34,623 nt of DNA from Chromobacterium sphagni (GTDB lineage: Bacteria > Pseudomonadota > Gammaproteobacteria > Burkholderiales > Chromobacteriaceae): assembly GCF_001855555.1 (NCBI RefSeq), contig NZ_MKCT01000015.1, forward strand, positions 1 through 34,623, given 5' to 3'. The translations under genes and the position numbers were made by a program. Below, in pieces: positions 1 to 8,922 of the stretch (its first letter is position 1; each line of letters opens with the position of its first letter). The notes under the pieces were generated by a model. The model was not told where the DNA came from. It did not search any database and saw only the letters and a list, made by a program, of their open reading frames with translations.

Positions 1-51
1 AATTCCGTGCTGCGCGGCCAGCAACCGCAAGTCGACACCCTCGATCAATAG
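1..51 (+). CDS. C-terminal end of an upstream gene (partial)
   Basis: An open frame enters from the left edge and stops at TAG 49-51, giving only 16 residues (NSVLRGQQPQVDTLDQ). It is on the same strand as the phosphodiesterase gene and its stop lies 8 bases before that gene's ATG, the spacing expected within an operon. Too little is visible to name it. If the next gene belongs to an ebo-type cluster (see that entry) this could be the end of the preceding cluster gene, but that is inference only. Confidence 0.35.
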   Translation, partial: NSVLRGQQPQVDTLDQ

Positions 52-59
52 GCCATACC

Positions 60-1477
60 ATGCCGCGCGCCATCGTGCTCAATATCGTCGGACTGACACC
101 CAGGCTGCTGCAATACGCGCCGGCGCTCAGCCAGTTGGCCAGGGACGGCTGCATGCGGCCGCTGGCTACCATCACCCCCGCCCTCACCTGCCCGGTTCAA
201 GCCACCTTTCTCACCGGCGCACCGCCCAGACAGCATGGTTGCGTGGCCAATGGCTGGTATTCCAGGGAGCTGGCCGAGCCGCTGTTCTGGCGGCAGAGCA
301 ACGCGCTGATCCAGGGCGAAAAAGTATGGCATGAGGCGCGGCGGCGCCATCAGGACTTCAGCTGTGCGCAATTGTTCTGGTGGTACAACATGTACGCCGA
401 CGTGGAGTGGAGCGTCACGCCGCGGCCGATCTACAAGGCCGATGGCCGCAAGATTCCCGATTTCTACAGCGCTCCGGCGGCGTTGCATCAGGAGCTGCGC
501 CAGCGCTGGGGGATTTTCCTCTGTTCCATTTCTGGGGCCCGGCCAGCGACATCCGCTCCAGCCGCTGGATCGCCGATTGCGCGCTACACCTCTACCGCAG
601 CCGCCAACCCAAGCTGACCCTGGTCTACCTGCCCCATCTCGACTACAGCCTGCAGAAGCTGGGACCTGATCATCCGCAAATCCCTCGGGAAGTGGCGGCA
701 GTGGATCAGCTGTGCGCGGAATTGATCGCCGCCGCGCGCCAGGACGGCAGCCGCATCCTGGCGCTATCCGAGTACGGCGTCACGCCGGTGCGCGGCGACA
801 TCGCCATCAACCGCGCGCTGCGGCAGGCCGGCTGGCTGCAAGTCAGGGAGGAGCAAGGGGAGGACAAGCTGGATTGCGGCGCCTCGGCCGCGTTTGCGCT
901 GGCCGACCACCAGATCGCCCATATCTATGTCCGCCGGCCGGAGTTGGTAGACGAAGTGAAAGCGTTATTGCGGCAATTGGACGGCGTGGAGATGGTGCTG
1001 GACGAGGCGGGAAAGCAGCTGTACGGACTCAACCATCCCCGTTCGGGCGAACTGGTCGCCATCAGCCGGGTTGACCGCTGGTTCAGCTACTATTACTGGC
1101 TGGACCAGGCCAAGGCCCCGGACTTCGCCCGTACCGTGGACATCCACCGCAAGCCCGGCTACGACCCGGTGGAGCTGTTCCTCGACCCGAAACTGCCGTT
1201 GCCCAAGCTGCGCATTGCCTGGACGCTGCTGAAACGCAAGCTGGGGCAACGCAGCCTATTGAATGTGATTTCGCTGGACGGCTCGCTGGTGCAGGGATCG
1301 CACGGCAGGCCGACGGACAAGCCAAGCGATGGTCCGCTGCTGATCAGTTCCGAACCAGATAGTCTGTCTGGCGACATGATCCCCGCCACGGCGGTGCGGG
1401 ACATCATGTTGGCGCATCTCGAGCCCAGCATCGCCCCGCAGCGCCATCATAATGCCATGCCGGCCGCCGCCGGCTGA
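60..1477 (+). pseudogene. Nucleotide pyrophosphatase/phosphodiesterase-family (alkaline phosphatase superfamily) protein, frameshifted
   Basis: Two overlapping frames together make one protein of about 472 residues. The first runs from ATG 60 through the conserved N-terminal part, with the probable nucleophile Thr43 in ALTCPVQATFLTG followed by a PPRQHG motif and LFWWYNMYADVEWS. The second frame carries FHFWGPASDIRSSRW, LPHLDYSLQKLGP, LALSEYG and the end DGSLVQGSHGRPTD. The frames switch at a run of five G (508-512), where six would restore QRWGDFPLFHFWG. As written, translation of frame one ends at 617. Family members with this architecture occur at the end of ebo/EDB-type clusters in other bacteria, which is recalled family knowledge and not shown here. 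A homopolymer sequencing error is as likely as a true pseudogene. The substrate is unknown. Confidence 0.72.
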
Positions 1478-1483
1478 AATGCA

Positions 1484-1513
1484 AAAAGCCCGCACATTGC
1501 TGTACGGGCTTTT
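1484..1513. terminator. Bidirectional intrinsic terminator between the phosphodiesterase gene and tRNA-Asn
   Basis: Arms AAAAGCCCG (1484-1492) and CGGGCTTTT (1505-1513) pair, with an inner ACA/TGT stem and a TTGC loop. A T-rich stretch follows on the plus strand, and on the minus strand the stem is followed by TTTTT. It can end the phosphodiesterase transcript rightwards and the tRNA transcript leftwards. Confidence 0.8.
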
Positions 1514-1523
1514 CTTGATTTTT

Positions 1524-1599
1524 TGGCTCCCCGAGCAGGGCTCGAACCTGCGACCTGCGGATTAACAGTCCGTCGCTCTACCGACTGAGCTATCAGGGA
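1524..1599 (-). tRNA. tRNA-Asn (anticodon GTT)
   Basis: The minus strand folds into a standard 76-nt tRNA with an encoded CCA end (TGG at 1524-1526 on the plus strand). The seven-base acceptor arms TCCCTGA and TCGGGGA pair with one T-G wobble, the T-arm has GGTTCGAGCC, the D-loop has AGCTCAGTCGGTAGAGC, and the anticodon loop CTGTTAA reads GTT, decoding AAC/AAU. It lies downstream of rne on the same strand but has its own promoter and terminator. Confidence 0.97.
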
Positions 1600-1615
1600 A
1601 CATTTAGAGAGAAGC

Positions 1616-1644
1616 ATAATACCCTTCTCTCAAAAACCTGTCAA
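1616..1644 (-). promoter_or_regulatory. Sigma-70 promoter of tRNA-Asn
   Basis: On the minus strand TTGACA (1644-1639) is followed after exactly 17 bases by TATTAT (1621-1616), a near-consensus pair. The tRNA 5' end is 17 bases beyond the -10 box, so the predicted leader is only about ten bases. The -10 box lies in the loop of a perfect 8-bp inverted repeat, GAGAGAAG/CTTCTCTC (1607-1614 and 1624-1631). Confidence 0.85.
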
Positions 1645-1667
1645 CACCCGACATGGGATACGCAGCA

Positions 1668-1688
1668 AAAAGCCGTTGCCGGCCTTTT
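1668..1688 (-). terminator. Probable rne terminator
   Basis: Read on the minus strand, AAAAGGCCG and CGGCTTTT form a short stem with one bulged G and a GCAA loop, followed by further T. It starts 17 bases after the rne stop codon and precedes the tRNA-Asn promoter, so it probably separates the two transcripts. Confidence 0.6.
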
Positions 1689-1704
1689 GCCTGGACCCTA
1701 TCCA

Positions 1705-4656
1705 TCAATCGTTGCGGGTTTCCACCTGCACCAGTTGCAGCGGCGCCGGGGCGTCGCTTGCGGAGCCGGCCACCACATCGCGACGGCGCGGCCCCTGCTG
1801 CAGCTCGGGCTCGACCACCGCCTGAGCCTGCTCGACTGCCGGTTTGGTAGCAATCATCACCAGCCCGCCCAAATCCTGGGGCTTCGCTTCCGTCGTCTCC
1901 GGCGCAACTTCCACCACGCGCGGCGCAAGCACAGGCTCGGCTACCGCAGCCACTTGCTCAAGCGCAGCGGGCTGCGCTTCAACGACTGCTGCAACCACGT
2001 CGGAGACTTCCGGCTGCGCCTCGGTCACGACATCCGCCACCACAGCTTCGGCGATCGGCGCGGCCGACTCCGGCTCGGCACGAGCTTCCACCACCACCGT
2101 GGCAGACACCACCACCGGCTCGGCTTGCGGCTCGGCCGCAATCACAGCCACAGACTCGGCAACCAAGACCGGCTCCGGCTGCTGGATCTGCTCTTGCACG
2201 ACAACAGCTTCTTCCGCTACCGGGGCAGCCTCCTGCTCGACAACAGGCTTGGCTTGCTGATCGGCTTCCGGCTGGGCGACCGGCTGGGCTTCAATAACCG
2301 CATCCACTGCAATCGCAGCAACAGCGGCAACTGCAGCCACACCAGCGGCATCGGCAACCGGAGCTTCCGCGCCCGCCTCCACCGCCGAACCTTCCGGCGC
2401 ATCGCGGCGGCGATCACGGCGGCTGCGGCGGCGACGGCGCTCGCCGCGTTCCTGCAACTCGGCCTGTTCCGCCTGTTCTGCCTCGCTATCCAAGCGCAGC
2501 TCTTCCTGCATCGGCTTCTCGGCTTCCACCGGAGCAGCCACCGGCGCCTGACGGCGGCGCGGTTCCGGCTTGTCCAGTTTCTCGGCCTTGTCGCTCACGC
2601 GCTCTTCACGCACCGGCTGTTCGCGCACTTCCTTCGCTTCGCGCGGCTCGCGCGGTTCGCGGCGGCGGTTGCCGCGCGGCTCGCGCGGTTCGCGTACCTC
2701 GCGCGGTTGCTCGTTGCGCTCTTCGCGCTCGCGGCCTTGCGCTTCCTTGCGTTCGCCACGCTCGCTGCGCTCAACATCCTTGCGCTCGCCGCGTTCATCC
2801 TGGCGACGCTGCCTGCCGTCATCCTGGCGCTGCTCGTGATCACGACGCGCCTGACCGCCGGTGCGGCGCTCCTGATTGCGCTGGCGGTTGCCGCGCTGTT
2901 CACGGGAAGCCGGAGCCGGCTTTTTCTTGGCTTCCGGTTCCGGCGCCTTCTCCGGTTCGGCGAACAGGCCCTTGACCCAGGACACCAGCCCAGCGAACAA
3001 ACCTGCCTCGACCACCGGCTTGGCGGCTATCGGCGCGGCAACGGTCGGAGCCGGTTGCTGCGGCGTGATGCCCTTGACCGCGGCTTCCTGGCGCTCCACC
3101 TTCGGCTTTTCCTGGCCGAAGTTGGTGATCACATCCTCTTCCTGCACTTCCACGCGGCTGTAGCTAGGCGCCTCGCCCAGTTCGGCCATGTCGTCGTGGC
3201 GCACGCGCACGATCTTGTAATGCGGGGTTTCCAAATGGATGTTGGGGATCAGCACTACATCGACGTCCAGACGCTCTTCGATCGAATGGATCTCGGCGCG
3301 CTTTTCGTTGAGCAGGAAGGTGGCCACATCCACCGGCACCTGCGCATGCACCGCGCCGGTATTTTCCTTCATCGCCTCTTCCTGAATGATGCGCAGGATG
3401 TGCAGCGCCGACGACTCGGTGCCGCGGATGAAGCCGATGCCATGGCAACGCGGACATGGCTCATGGCTGGTCTCGCCCAACGACGGCTGCAGACGCTGGC
3501 GCGACAGCTCCAGCAGGCCGAAGCGGGACAGCTTGCCCATCTGCACGCGGGCGCGATCATGCTTCAGAACATCGCGCAGGCGGTTTTCCACATCGCGCTG
3601 GTTCTTGGCGTTTTCCATATCGATGAAGTCGATCACAACCAGGCCGCCCAGGTCGCGCAGACGCAGTTGACGGGCGATCTCCTCCGCGGCTTCCAGGTTG
3701 GTGCGGACCGCGGTTTCCTCGATGTCCGCGCCCTTGGTGGCGCGCGCCGAGTTGACGTCCACCGAAACCAGCGCTTCGGTATGGTCGATCACGATGGCGC
3801 CGCCGGACGGCAGCTGCACGCTGCGCGAGAAGGCGGTTTCGATCTGGTGTTCGATCTGGAAACGGGAGAACAGCGGCACATGGTCCTTGTACAGCTTCAC
3901 ACGCGACAGCATGTTGGGCATGACATGGCTCATGAACTGGCGGGCCTGGTCGTGGATCTCATCGGTGTCGATCAGCACTTCGCCGATGTCAGGATGGAAA
4001 TAATCGCGAATGGCGCGGATCACCAGGCTGCCTTCCTGCAAAATCAGGAAAGGCGCGGACTGCGCGCCGGCGGCGCCATCGATGGCTCGCCACAGTTGCA
4101 TCAGGTAGCCCAGATCCCACTGCAGCTCTTCCAGATTGCGGCCGATGCCGGCGGTGCGGGCGATCAGGCTCATGCCGTGCGACACTTCCAGCTGCGACAG
4201 CAGGTCTTTCAGCTCCTGGCGCTCCTCGCCCTCGATGCGGCGCGAAACGCCGCCGCCGCGCGGATTGTTGGGCATCAGAACCAGATAGCGGCCAGCCAGG
4301 CTGATATAGGTGGTCAGAGCGGCGCCCTTGTTGCCGCGCTCGTCCTTCTCCACCTGCACCACCACCTCCATGCCTTCGCGCAACACGTCCTGGATACGCG
4401 GACGACCGCCGTCATAGCCCTGAAAATAGGAGCGGGACACTTCCTTGAACGGCAGGAAGCCATGGCGTTCGGTGCCGTAATCGACAAAGCACGCTTCCAG
4501 CGAGGGCTCGATACGGGTGATCACACCCTTGTAGATATTGCCCTTGCGCTGCTCCTTGCCTACGGTTTCGATATCCAGATCGACAAGCTTCTGCCCGTCG
4601 ACGATGGCGACGCGCAGCTCTTCAGCTTGCGTCGCGTTGAACAACATACGTTTCAT
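1705..4656 (-). CDS. rne: Ribonuclease E
   Basis: Essential endoribonuclease for mRNA decay and rRNA/tRNA processing and scaffold of the RNA degradosome at the inner membrane. The 983-residue protein starts with the family-typical [10 protein letters not shown], preceded by AAGGA six bases upstream of ATG. The S1 RNA-binding domain lies at about 35-120. The catalytic Mg-binding aspartates of the DNase I-like subdomain are D300 (SVDVNS) and D343 (VIDFIDM), three residues before the E. coli D303 and D346. The zinc-link CPRC is at 401-404. From about 560 the protein is low complexity: a long arginine-rich stretch with REPREPR-type repeats (probable RNA-binding region), then a tail rich in Ala, Val, Glu and Gln. 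RNase G is excluded because it lacks such a tail. The upstream region is long and contains hairpins, compatible with leader-mediated autoregulation as known for E. coli rne. Confidence 0.97.
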   Translation of the reverse strand: MKRMLFNATQAEELRVAIVDGQKLVDLDIETVGKEQRKGNIYKGVITRIEPSLEACFVDYGTERHGFLPFKEVSRSYFQGYDGGRPRIQDVLREGMEVVVQVEKDERGNKGAALTTYISLAGRYLVLMPNNPRGGGVSRRIEGEERQELKDLLSQLEVSHGMSLIARTAGIGRNLEELQWDLGYLMQLWRAIDGAAGAQSAPFLILQEGSLVIRAIRDYFHPDIGEVLIDTDEIHDQARQFMSHVMPNMLSRVKLYKDHVPLFSRFQIEHQIETAFSRSVQLPSGGAIVIDHTEALVSVDVNSARATKGADIEETAVRTNLEAAEEIARQLRLRDLGGLVVIDFIDMENAKNQRDVENRLRDVLKHDRARVQMGKLSRFGLLELSRQRLQPSLGETSHEPCPRCHGIGFIRGTESSALHILRIIQEEAMKENTGAVHAQVPVDVATFLLNEKRAEIHSIEERLDVDVVLIPNIHLETPHYKIVRVRHDDMAELGEAPSYSRVEVQEEDVITNFGQEKPKVERQEAAVKGITPQQPAPTVAAPIAAKPVVEAGLFAGLVSWVKGLFAEPEKAPEPEAKKKPAPASREQRGNRQRNQERRTGGQARRDHEQRQDDGRQRRQDERGERKDVERSERGERKEAQGREREERNEQPREVREPREPRGNRRREPREPREAKEVREQPVREERVSDKAEKLDKPEPRRRQAPVAAPVEAEKPMQEELRLDSEAEQAEQAELQERGERRRRRSRRDRRRDAPEGSAVEAGAEAPVADAAGVAAVAAVAAIAVDAVIEAQPVAQPEADQQAKPVVEQEAAPVAEEAVVVQEQIQQPEPVLVAESVAVIAAEPQAEPVVVSATVVVEARAEPESAAPIAEAVVADVVTEAQPEVSDVVAAVVEAQPAALEQVAAVAEPVLAPRVVEVAPETTEAKPQDLGGLVMIATKPAVEQAQAVVEPELQQGPRRRDVVAGSASDAPAPLQLVQVETRND

Positions 4657-5180
4657 TTACATTCCTTGCGCGGCACTCACGCAAGGATGCAGCCAGTATT
4701 TGACGGCCCAGTGACTATCGATGGGCGCTTTCCGAAAGAAGTGTCGACGTAAAGATCGAGAAAAACAGGTTTGTTGACAAGCCTACTTCCTGATTGGGTC
4801 ACATGCAGCCCGTCAACTCTGTGCGCAAACGGCACATCGGCTTGATAACCGATCCTGCCTACCAGGCAGGACAAACATCGACAGGACGGCTGACATGCCG
4901 GGTCAAACTTCGCTGCAAAATTCCCTGACTGGCTTAGCATCAGGAAACGGAATACTCGTGAGTGCGTTATGCGTATAAATGCATTACCATCGCTACTTTT
5001 CGGTGAGCGAGTTAACCTTGGCTGCGGCCGTGGATGATCGGCATCAGGTCAGGACACAGGCCCTGCCGGCCGCTTCGGATTTCCGCAGCAGCATCACGCA
5101 GAACAGGCCGTGACCTTGCTTTCCGATCCGCTGCCGCGCCGTGCTCGGCACAGCTGGGCAGCGCCACAAGTATAAGCAAT
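4657..5180. promoter_or_regulatory. Divergent upstream region of rne and rluC, with hairpins
   Basis: This 524-base stretch has no convincing gene. It holds a perfect 8-bp hairpin TCCTGCCT-ACC-AGGCAGGA (4853-4871) and a second stem AGGTTTG/CAAGCCT (4767-4784, one G-T pair). Both lie on the rne side and could be in its 5' leader. AT-rich sequence at about 4971-4990 (GCGTATAAATGCAT) is the best place for -10 elements on either strand, but no good -35 partner was found. Part of the rluC-proximal half is GC-rich and open in the rluC frame; it was not taken as coding because family similarity starts only at 5181. Confidence 0.5.
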
Positions 5181-6113
5181 ATGACAGACATTCGCAAAGA
5201 TTCCGTAACCTTCCTTGAAGTGGACGCAGAAGATGCCGGCCAACGGCTGGACAACTACCTGCAACGCCTGCTCAAGGGCGTCCCCAAGAGCCATATCTAC
5301 CGCATCCTGCGCTCCGGCGAGGTGCGGGTGAACAAGGGCCGCGTCGACGCCAGCTACCGCGTGGCGGCCGGCGACCAGCTGCGCATTCCGCCGATCCGCG
5401 TCGCCGAACGCGCCGAGAAGAACGTGCCCGCAGCCACCTTCCCCGTCGTGTACGAAGACGATGCGATGCTGGTGATCGACAAGCCGGCCGGCGTGGCGGT
5501 GCACGGCGGCAGCGGCGTGTCCTTCGGCGTGATCGAGCAACTGCGCCAGGCTCACCCTGACTGGCGCTATCTGGAGCTGGTGCATCGCCTGGACCGCGAG
5601 ACCTCCGGCCTCTTGATGCTGGCCAAGAAGCGCTCCGCGCTGACCCGCCTGCACGACATGATGCGCGACAACGTGCCGGACAAGCGCTACCTGGCGCTGG
5701 CGCTCGGCCACTGGCCGGAAAACGTCAAGCAAGTGAGGCTGCCGCTGTTCAAATACCATACCGCCGACGGCGAACGCCGCGTCAAGGTGGCGGAGGACGG
5801 CCAGTACGCTCACACCAACTTCGCCATCCAACAGCGCTACACTGAATTTACGCTGATGGAAGCGCATCTGCGCACCGGCCGCACCCACCAGATACGGGTG
5901 CACATGCTGGCCAACGGCTGCGCCATCGCCGGCGACGAGAAATACGGCGACTTCCCGCTGAACAAGGAGTTGGCCAAACGCGGCCTGAAGCGGATGTTCT
6001 TGCATGCCAAGAGCCTGACCCTGCCCCATCCGCTGACCGGCGCCACTCTGAAACTGGAGGCGCCGCTGCCGCCGGAGCTGGCCAAGTTCCTGAAAACCCT
6101 GGAGCCGCACTGA
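5181..6113 (+). CDS. rluC: 23S rRNA pseudouridine synthase RluC
   Basis: Isomerises specific uridines in 23S rRNA to pseudouridine (positions 955, 2504 and 2580 in E. coli). The 310-residue protein has an N-terminal S4 RNA-binding domain (about 18-80, RLDNYLQRLLKGVPKSHIYR) and an RluA-type catalytic domain with HRLDRETSG at 135-143; D138 is the catalytic aspartate. The ATG at 5181 was chosen over an in-frame upstream start at 5034 because MTDIRKDSVTFLEVD matches the usual N-terminus and the extension looks non-coding. It is divergent from rne, as in E. coli, and its TGA overlaps the ATG of the HAD gene (TGATG), so the two are probably translationally coupled. RluD would be an alternative, but the placement next to rne and the short S4 leader favour RluC. 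Confidence 0.93.
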   Translation: MTDIRKDSVTFLEVDAEDAGQRLDNYLQRLLKGVPKSHIYRILRSGEVRVNKGRVDASYRVAAGDQLRIPPIRVAERAEKNVPAATFPVVYEDDAMLVIDKPAGVAVHGGSGVSFGVIEQLRQAHPDWRYLELVHRLDRETSGLLMLAKKRSALTRLHDMMRDNVPDKRYLALALGHWPENVKQVRLPLFKYHTADGERRVKVAEDGQYAHTNFAIQQRYTEFTLMEAHLRTGRTHQIRVHMLANGCAIAGDEKYGDFPLNKELAKRGLKRMFLHAKSLTLPHPLTGATLKLEAPLPPELAKFLKTLEPH

Positions 6114-6769
6114 TGCGAGAGTTCGACCTGGTGGTATTCGACTGGGATGGCACGCTGATGGACTCCACCGGCCACATTGTGGAGGCCATCCAGCAAGCCT
6201 GCCGAGAGCTGGACCTTCCGGTTCCCGACCGCGAAACCGCCAGCCACGTGATAGGCCTGCGGCTGGACAGCGCCCTGCTGCGCGCCTGCCCGAAGGTCGG
6301 ATCGGACCGGCTGCCGGCGCTGGTCGACGCCTTCCGGCGCCACTACCAGACCAATCTGGATCAGGTCACGCTGTTCGAAGGAACGCGGGAAATCCTGCTG
6401 GCGATACGCGGCAGCGGCGTCTTCGTCGCCATCGCCACCGGCAGCAGCCGCGCAGGCCTCGACCGGGCGCTGGCCGCCGCCGGCATCGCCGAATTGTTCG
6501 ACGCCACCCGCACCGTGGATGAGTGCCACTCCAAACCGCATCCGGACATGCTGCTGCAACTGACCGCGCGCTTCGGCGTGGAGAGCGGCCGCACGCTGAT
6601 GGTGGGCGATACCAGCCACGACCTGCTGATGGCCGGCAACGCGCGCTGCCACGGCGTCGGCATCAGCCATGGCGCGCACGCCGGCGAGCAACTGCAGCAC
6701 GGCCAACCCCTGATCATCGTCCACTCGTTGACCGAGCTCGGCGCATGGCTGCTGCCAAGACTTGCCTGA
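6113..6769 (+). CDS. HAD-superfamily phosphatase, phosphoglycolate phosphatase-like
   Basis: A 218-residue HAD subfamily IA hydrolase. Motif I is FDWDGTLMDS (nucleophile is the first Asp), motif II is ATGSS, motif III includes KPHPDML, and motif IV is MVGDTSHDLLMA. A helical cap domain lies between motifs I and II. The substrate cannot be told from sequence; Gph-like, pyrophosphatase or other small-metabolite repair activities are all possible. It overlaps rluC by one base and the Rieske gene by 25 bases, inside the rluC-to-rutE run. Confidence 0.88.
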   Translation: MREFDLVVFDWDGTLMDSTGHIVEAIQQACRELDLPVPDRETASHVIGLRLDSALLRACPKVGSDRLPALVDAFRRHYQTNLDQVTLFEGTREILLAIRGSGVFVAIATGSSRAGLDRALAAAGIAELFDATRTVDECHSKPHPDMLLQLTARFGVESGRTLMVGDTSHDLLMAGNARCHGVGISHGAHAGEQLQHGQPLIIVHSLTELGAWLLPRLA

Positions 6770-7104
6770 TCTGCCCGGCCGCCAACCTGCTGGACAGCGG
6801 TCCCGCCCACCGCTTTGAAATCGAACAGCCGGACGGCAGCCGCCTGCCGGCCTTCGCCATCCGCTACCAGGGCAAAGTCCACGCCTACCTCAACCGCTGT
6901 CGCCACATTCCGGTGGAGCTGGACCTGGAGGACGGCAAGATGTTCGACCTGACCGGCCACTACCTGATCTGCAGCATGCACGGCGCCCGCTATCATCCGG
7001 ACACCGGCTATTGCAGCTGGGGCCCCTGCCGCGGCCAGTCGCTTACCCAGCTGGAAGTCATTGAACAAAACGGCCAAGTCTGGCTGAATGTCATGCCTGA
7101 CTGA
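6745..7104 (+). CDS. Small Rieske [2Fe-2S] protein
   Basis: A 119-residue single-domain Rieske protein. The cluster ligands are visible as C52-R-H54 and C76-S-M-H79, with GARYHPDTGYCSWGPCRG following. The start at 6745 (MAAAKTCLICPAANLL) lies inside the end of the HAD gene; an upstream in-frame extension back to 6523 is just the shadow of the HAD coding sequence. Such stand-alone Rieske proteins resemble the ferredoxin subunits of dioxygenases and nitrite reductase NirD, but no oxygenase partner is nearby, so its electron partner is unknown. It sits immediately before the SppA-type gene, a linkage I have no functional explanation for. Confidence 0.88.
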   Translation: MAAAKTCLICPAANLLDSGPAHRFEIEQPDGSRLPAFAIRYQGKVHAYLNRCRHIPVELDLEDGKMFDLTGHYLICSMHGARYHPDTGYCSWGPCRGQSLTQLEVIEQNGQVWLNVMPD

Positions 7105-7146
7105 TTTTTGCTAGACTTTTGGAATTCTCGCGGAGCACACCCTATC

Positions 7147-8088
7147 ATGAGCGACACCCCCAACTGGGAACGTCAATTGCTGGAAAAGCTGGCCACCGCA
7201 GCCCTGGTGGAGCAACGCCGCGCACGCCAGTGGAAGATCTTCTTCCGCCTGGCATGGCTTATGATCATAGGCGTCATTGTCGTCAGCCTGTTCATGCGCC
7301 ATGAAGACAAAACCGGCTCCGGCCTGGCCGGCGGCAGCGGCCACAGCGCGGTGATCAAGCTGGACGGCGTGATCAGCAACGACAACGACAGCGGCGAGAA
7401 GCTGGTGGAAGCGCTGGACCAGGCCTTCCGCGACCGCAATACCAAGGGCATCATCATCGAGGCCAACAGCCCCGGCGGCAGCCCGGTGCTGTCCGGCATG
7501 GTCTACGATGAAATCCGCCGCCTGAAAAAGCTGCATCCGCCCACCCCGGTCTACGTGGTGGTCAGCGAGGTCTGCGCATCAGGCTGCTACTACATCGCCG
7601 CCGCCGCCGACAAGATCTTCGTCGACAAGGCCAGCATCGTCGGCTCCATCGGCGTACTGTCCGACGGCTTCGGCTTCACCGGCGCCATGGACAAGCTGGG
7701 CATCGAGCGACGGCTGAAAACCGCCGGGGAAAACAAGGCGATGGGCGACCCGTTCTCGCCGGTCAACCCCAAGCACGAAGCGATACGCCAGCAGTTGCTG
7801 GACGACATCCACCAGCAGTTCATCCAGGCGGTGCGCGACGGCCGCGGCAAACGCCTGCAGAATGATCCGCAGATGTTCAGCGGCATGGTATGGCTGGGCG
7901 AGAAGGCCATTCCCCTGGGGCTGGCCGACGGCCTGGGCACCGTGCCGTCGGTGGCGCGCGACGTGATCAAGGCGGACAAGACCGTCGACTATACCCAGCA
8001 GGACGACTTCTCCAGCCGCGTGGCCCGCCGCATAGGCGTGCAATTCGCCGGCGGGGTCAAGTCGCTGTTCAATACCGAACTGTTCTAG
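7147..8088 (+). CDS. sppA: S49-family signal peptide peptidase (SppA-like)
   Basis: Membrane-anchored serine protease that degrades cleaved signal peptides. The 313-residue protein has one N-terminal membrane segment (about 31-50, WKIFFRLAWLMIIGVIVVSL) with the protease domain beyond it. The probable nucleophile is S145 in EVCASGCYY, and the probable general base is K197 in TAGENKAMGDPF, matching the Ser/Lys dyad of the short, single-domain SppA class (the long E. coli type is about twice this size). The ATG at 7147 was chosen over a TTG at 7108; CGGAG lies upstream at a workable distance. It is 15 bases before the MotD-like gene, so the two are likely cotranscribed. Confidence 0.92.
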   Translation: MSDTPNWERQLLEKLATAALVEQRRARQWKIFFRLAWLMIIGVIVVSLFMRHEDKTGSGLAGGSGHSAVIKLDGVISNDNDSGEKLVEALDQAFRDRNTKGIIIEANSPGGSPVLSGMVYDEIRRLKKLHPPTPVYVVVSEVCASGCYYIAAAADKIFVDKASIVGSIGVLSDGFGFTGAMDKLGIERRLKTAGENKAMGDPFSPVNPKHEAIRQQLLDDIHQQFIQAVRDGRGKRLQNDPQMFSGMVWLGEKAIPLGLADGLGTVPSVARDVIKADKTVDYTQQDDFSSRVARRIGVQFAGGVKSLFNTELF

Positions 8089-8103
8089 GCAGCGGAGGCT
8101 GAC

Positions 8104-8922
8104 ATGGCATCCAGGCGCAAGCGGCAAGAGGAAGAACATGAAAACCATGAACGCTGGCTGGTTTCCTACGCCGACTTCATCACCCTGCTGTTCGCCTTCT
8201 TCGTCGTGATGTACGCCATCTCGTCGCTGAACGAAGGCAAATACCGCGTGATGTCGTCCGCCATCATGGACGCCTTCCGCAGCGGCACGGTGGTCACGGT
8301 GCAGACCTCCCCGCCCAACGGCGGCGCCAACACCATGATAGAAATCCCGCAGACCAAGCCCATCTCCAAGAGCATCAAGGCGGACCACCACGTGGAGGAG
8401 GCCGCCAAGCTGGGCCAGTTGACGCAGAACCTGGCCAAGGTGCTCGGTCCACTGGTCCAGAGCGGCGAAGTCACCATCACCCAGAGCAACCAGGGCATCA
8501 ACATCGACATCCGCGACAGCGCGCTGTTCGCGGTCGGCCAGGCGGTGCCCAACCAACAATCGCTGCCGCTGATGTCCAGCATGGCCAAGCTGCTGTCTGG
8601 CGTGGACAACTCCATCAAGGTGGAAGGCTTCACCGACGATGTGCCGATCCGCACCCCCTCCTTCCCATCCAATTGGGAACTGTCGGCCGCCCGCGCCGGC
8701 GGCGTGGTGCGGCTGTTCCAGGAAAACGGCATAGAAGCCAGCCGCATGGTAGCAGTCGGCCACGGCGCCAATCTGGCGGTTGCCGACAACGCCACCACCG
8801 ATGGCCGCGCCCGGAACCGCCGCGTCACCATCTCGGTGCAGGCCAATGACGCCTCCGGCGCGCCGATGGATGCGGCAGCCGCCCAGACAATACCCCCCAC
8901 CCCAACCGAGGTAAAACCATGA
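8104..8922 (+). CDS. motD: Flagellar motor stator protein, MotB/MotD type
   Basis: Peptidoglycan-anchoring, ion-channel stator subunit of the flagellar motor. The 272-residue protein begins [20 protein letters not shown], typical of MotD rather than MotB, followed by a single membrane segment with the essential ion-binding aspartate D24 in [15 protein letters not shown]. The C-terminal OmpA-like domain (about 130-245) has [16 protein letters not shown] and the GRARNRRV peptidoglycan-binding signature. A plug/linker region lies between. The partner MotA/MotC is not in this window, which is unusual because stator genes normally come in pairs. The stop overlaps the next gene's start (ATGA). Confidence 0.9.
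   Translation: MASRRKRQEEEHENHERWLVSYADFITLLFAFFVVMYAISSLNEGKYRVMSSAIMDAFRSGTVVTVQTSPPNGGANTMIEIPQTKPISKSIKADHHVEEAAKLGQLTQNLAKVLGPLVQSGEVTITQSNQGINIDIRDSALFAVGQAVPNQQSLPLMSSMAKLLSGVDNSIKVEGFTDDVPIRTPSFPSNWELSAARAGGVVRLFQENGIEASRMVAVGHGANLAVADNATTDGRARNRRVTISVQANDASGAPMDAAAAQTIPPTPTEVKP

Noticed and set aside
1687-4752. A long open frame on the plus strand opposite rne
   Set aside because: It is His/Leu/Arg-rich, has no family motif and exactly mirrors rne; it results from GC-rich codon bias on the other strand.
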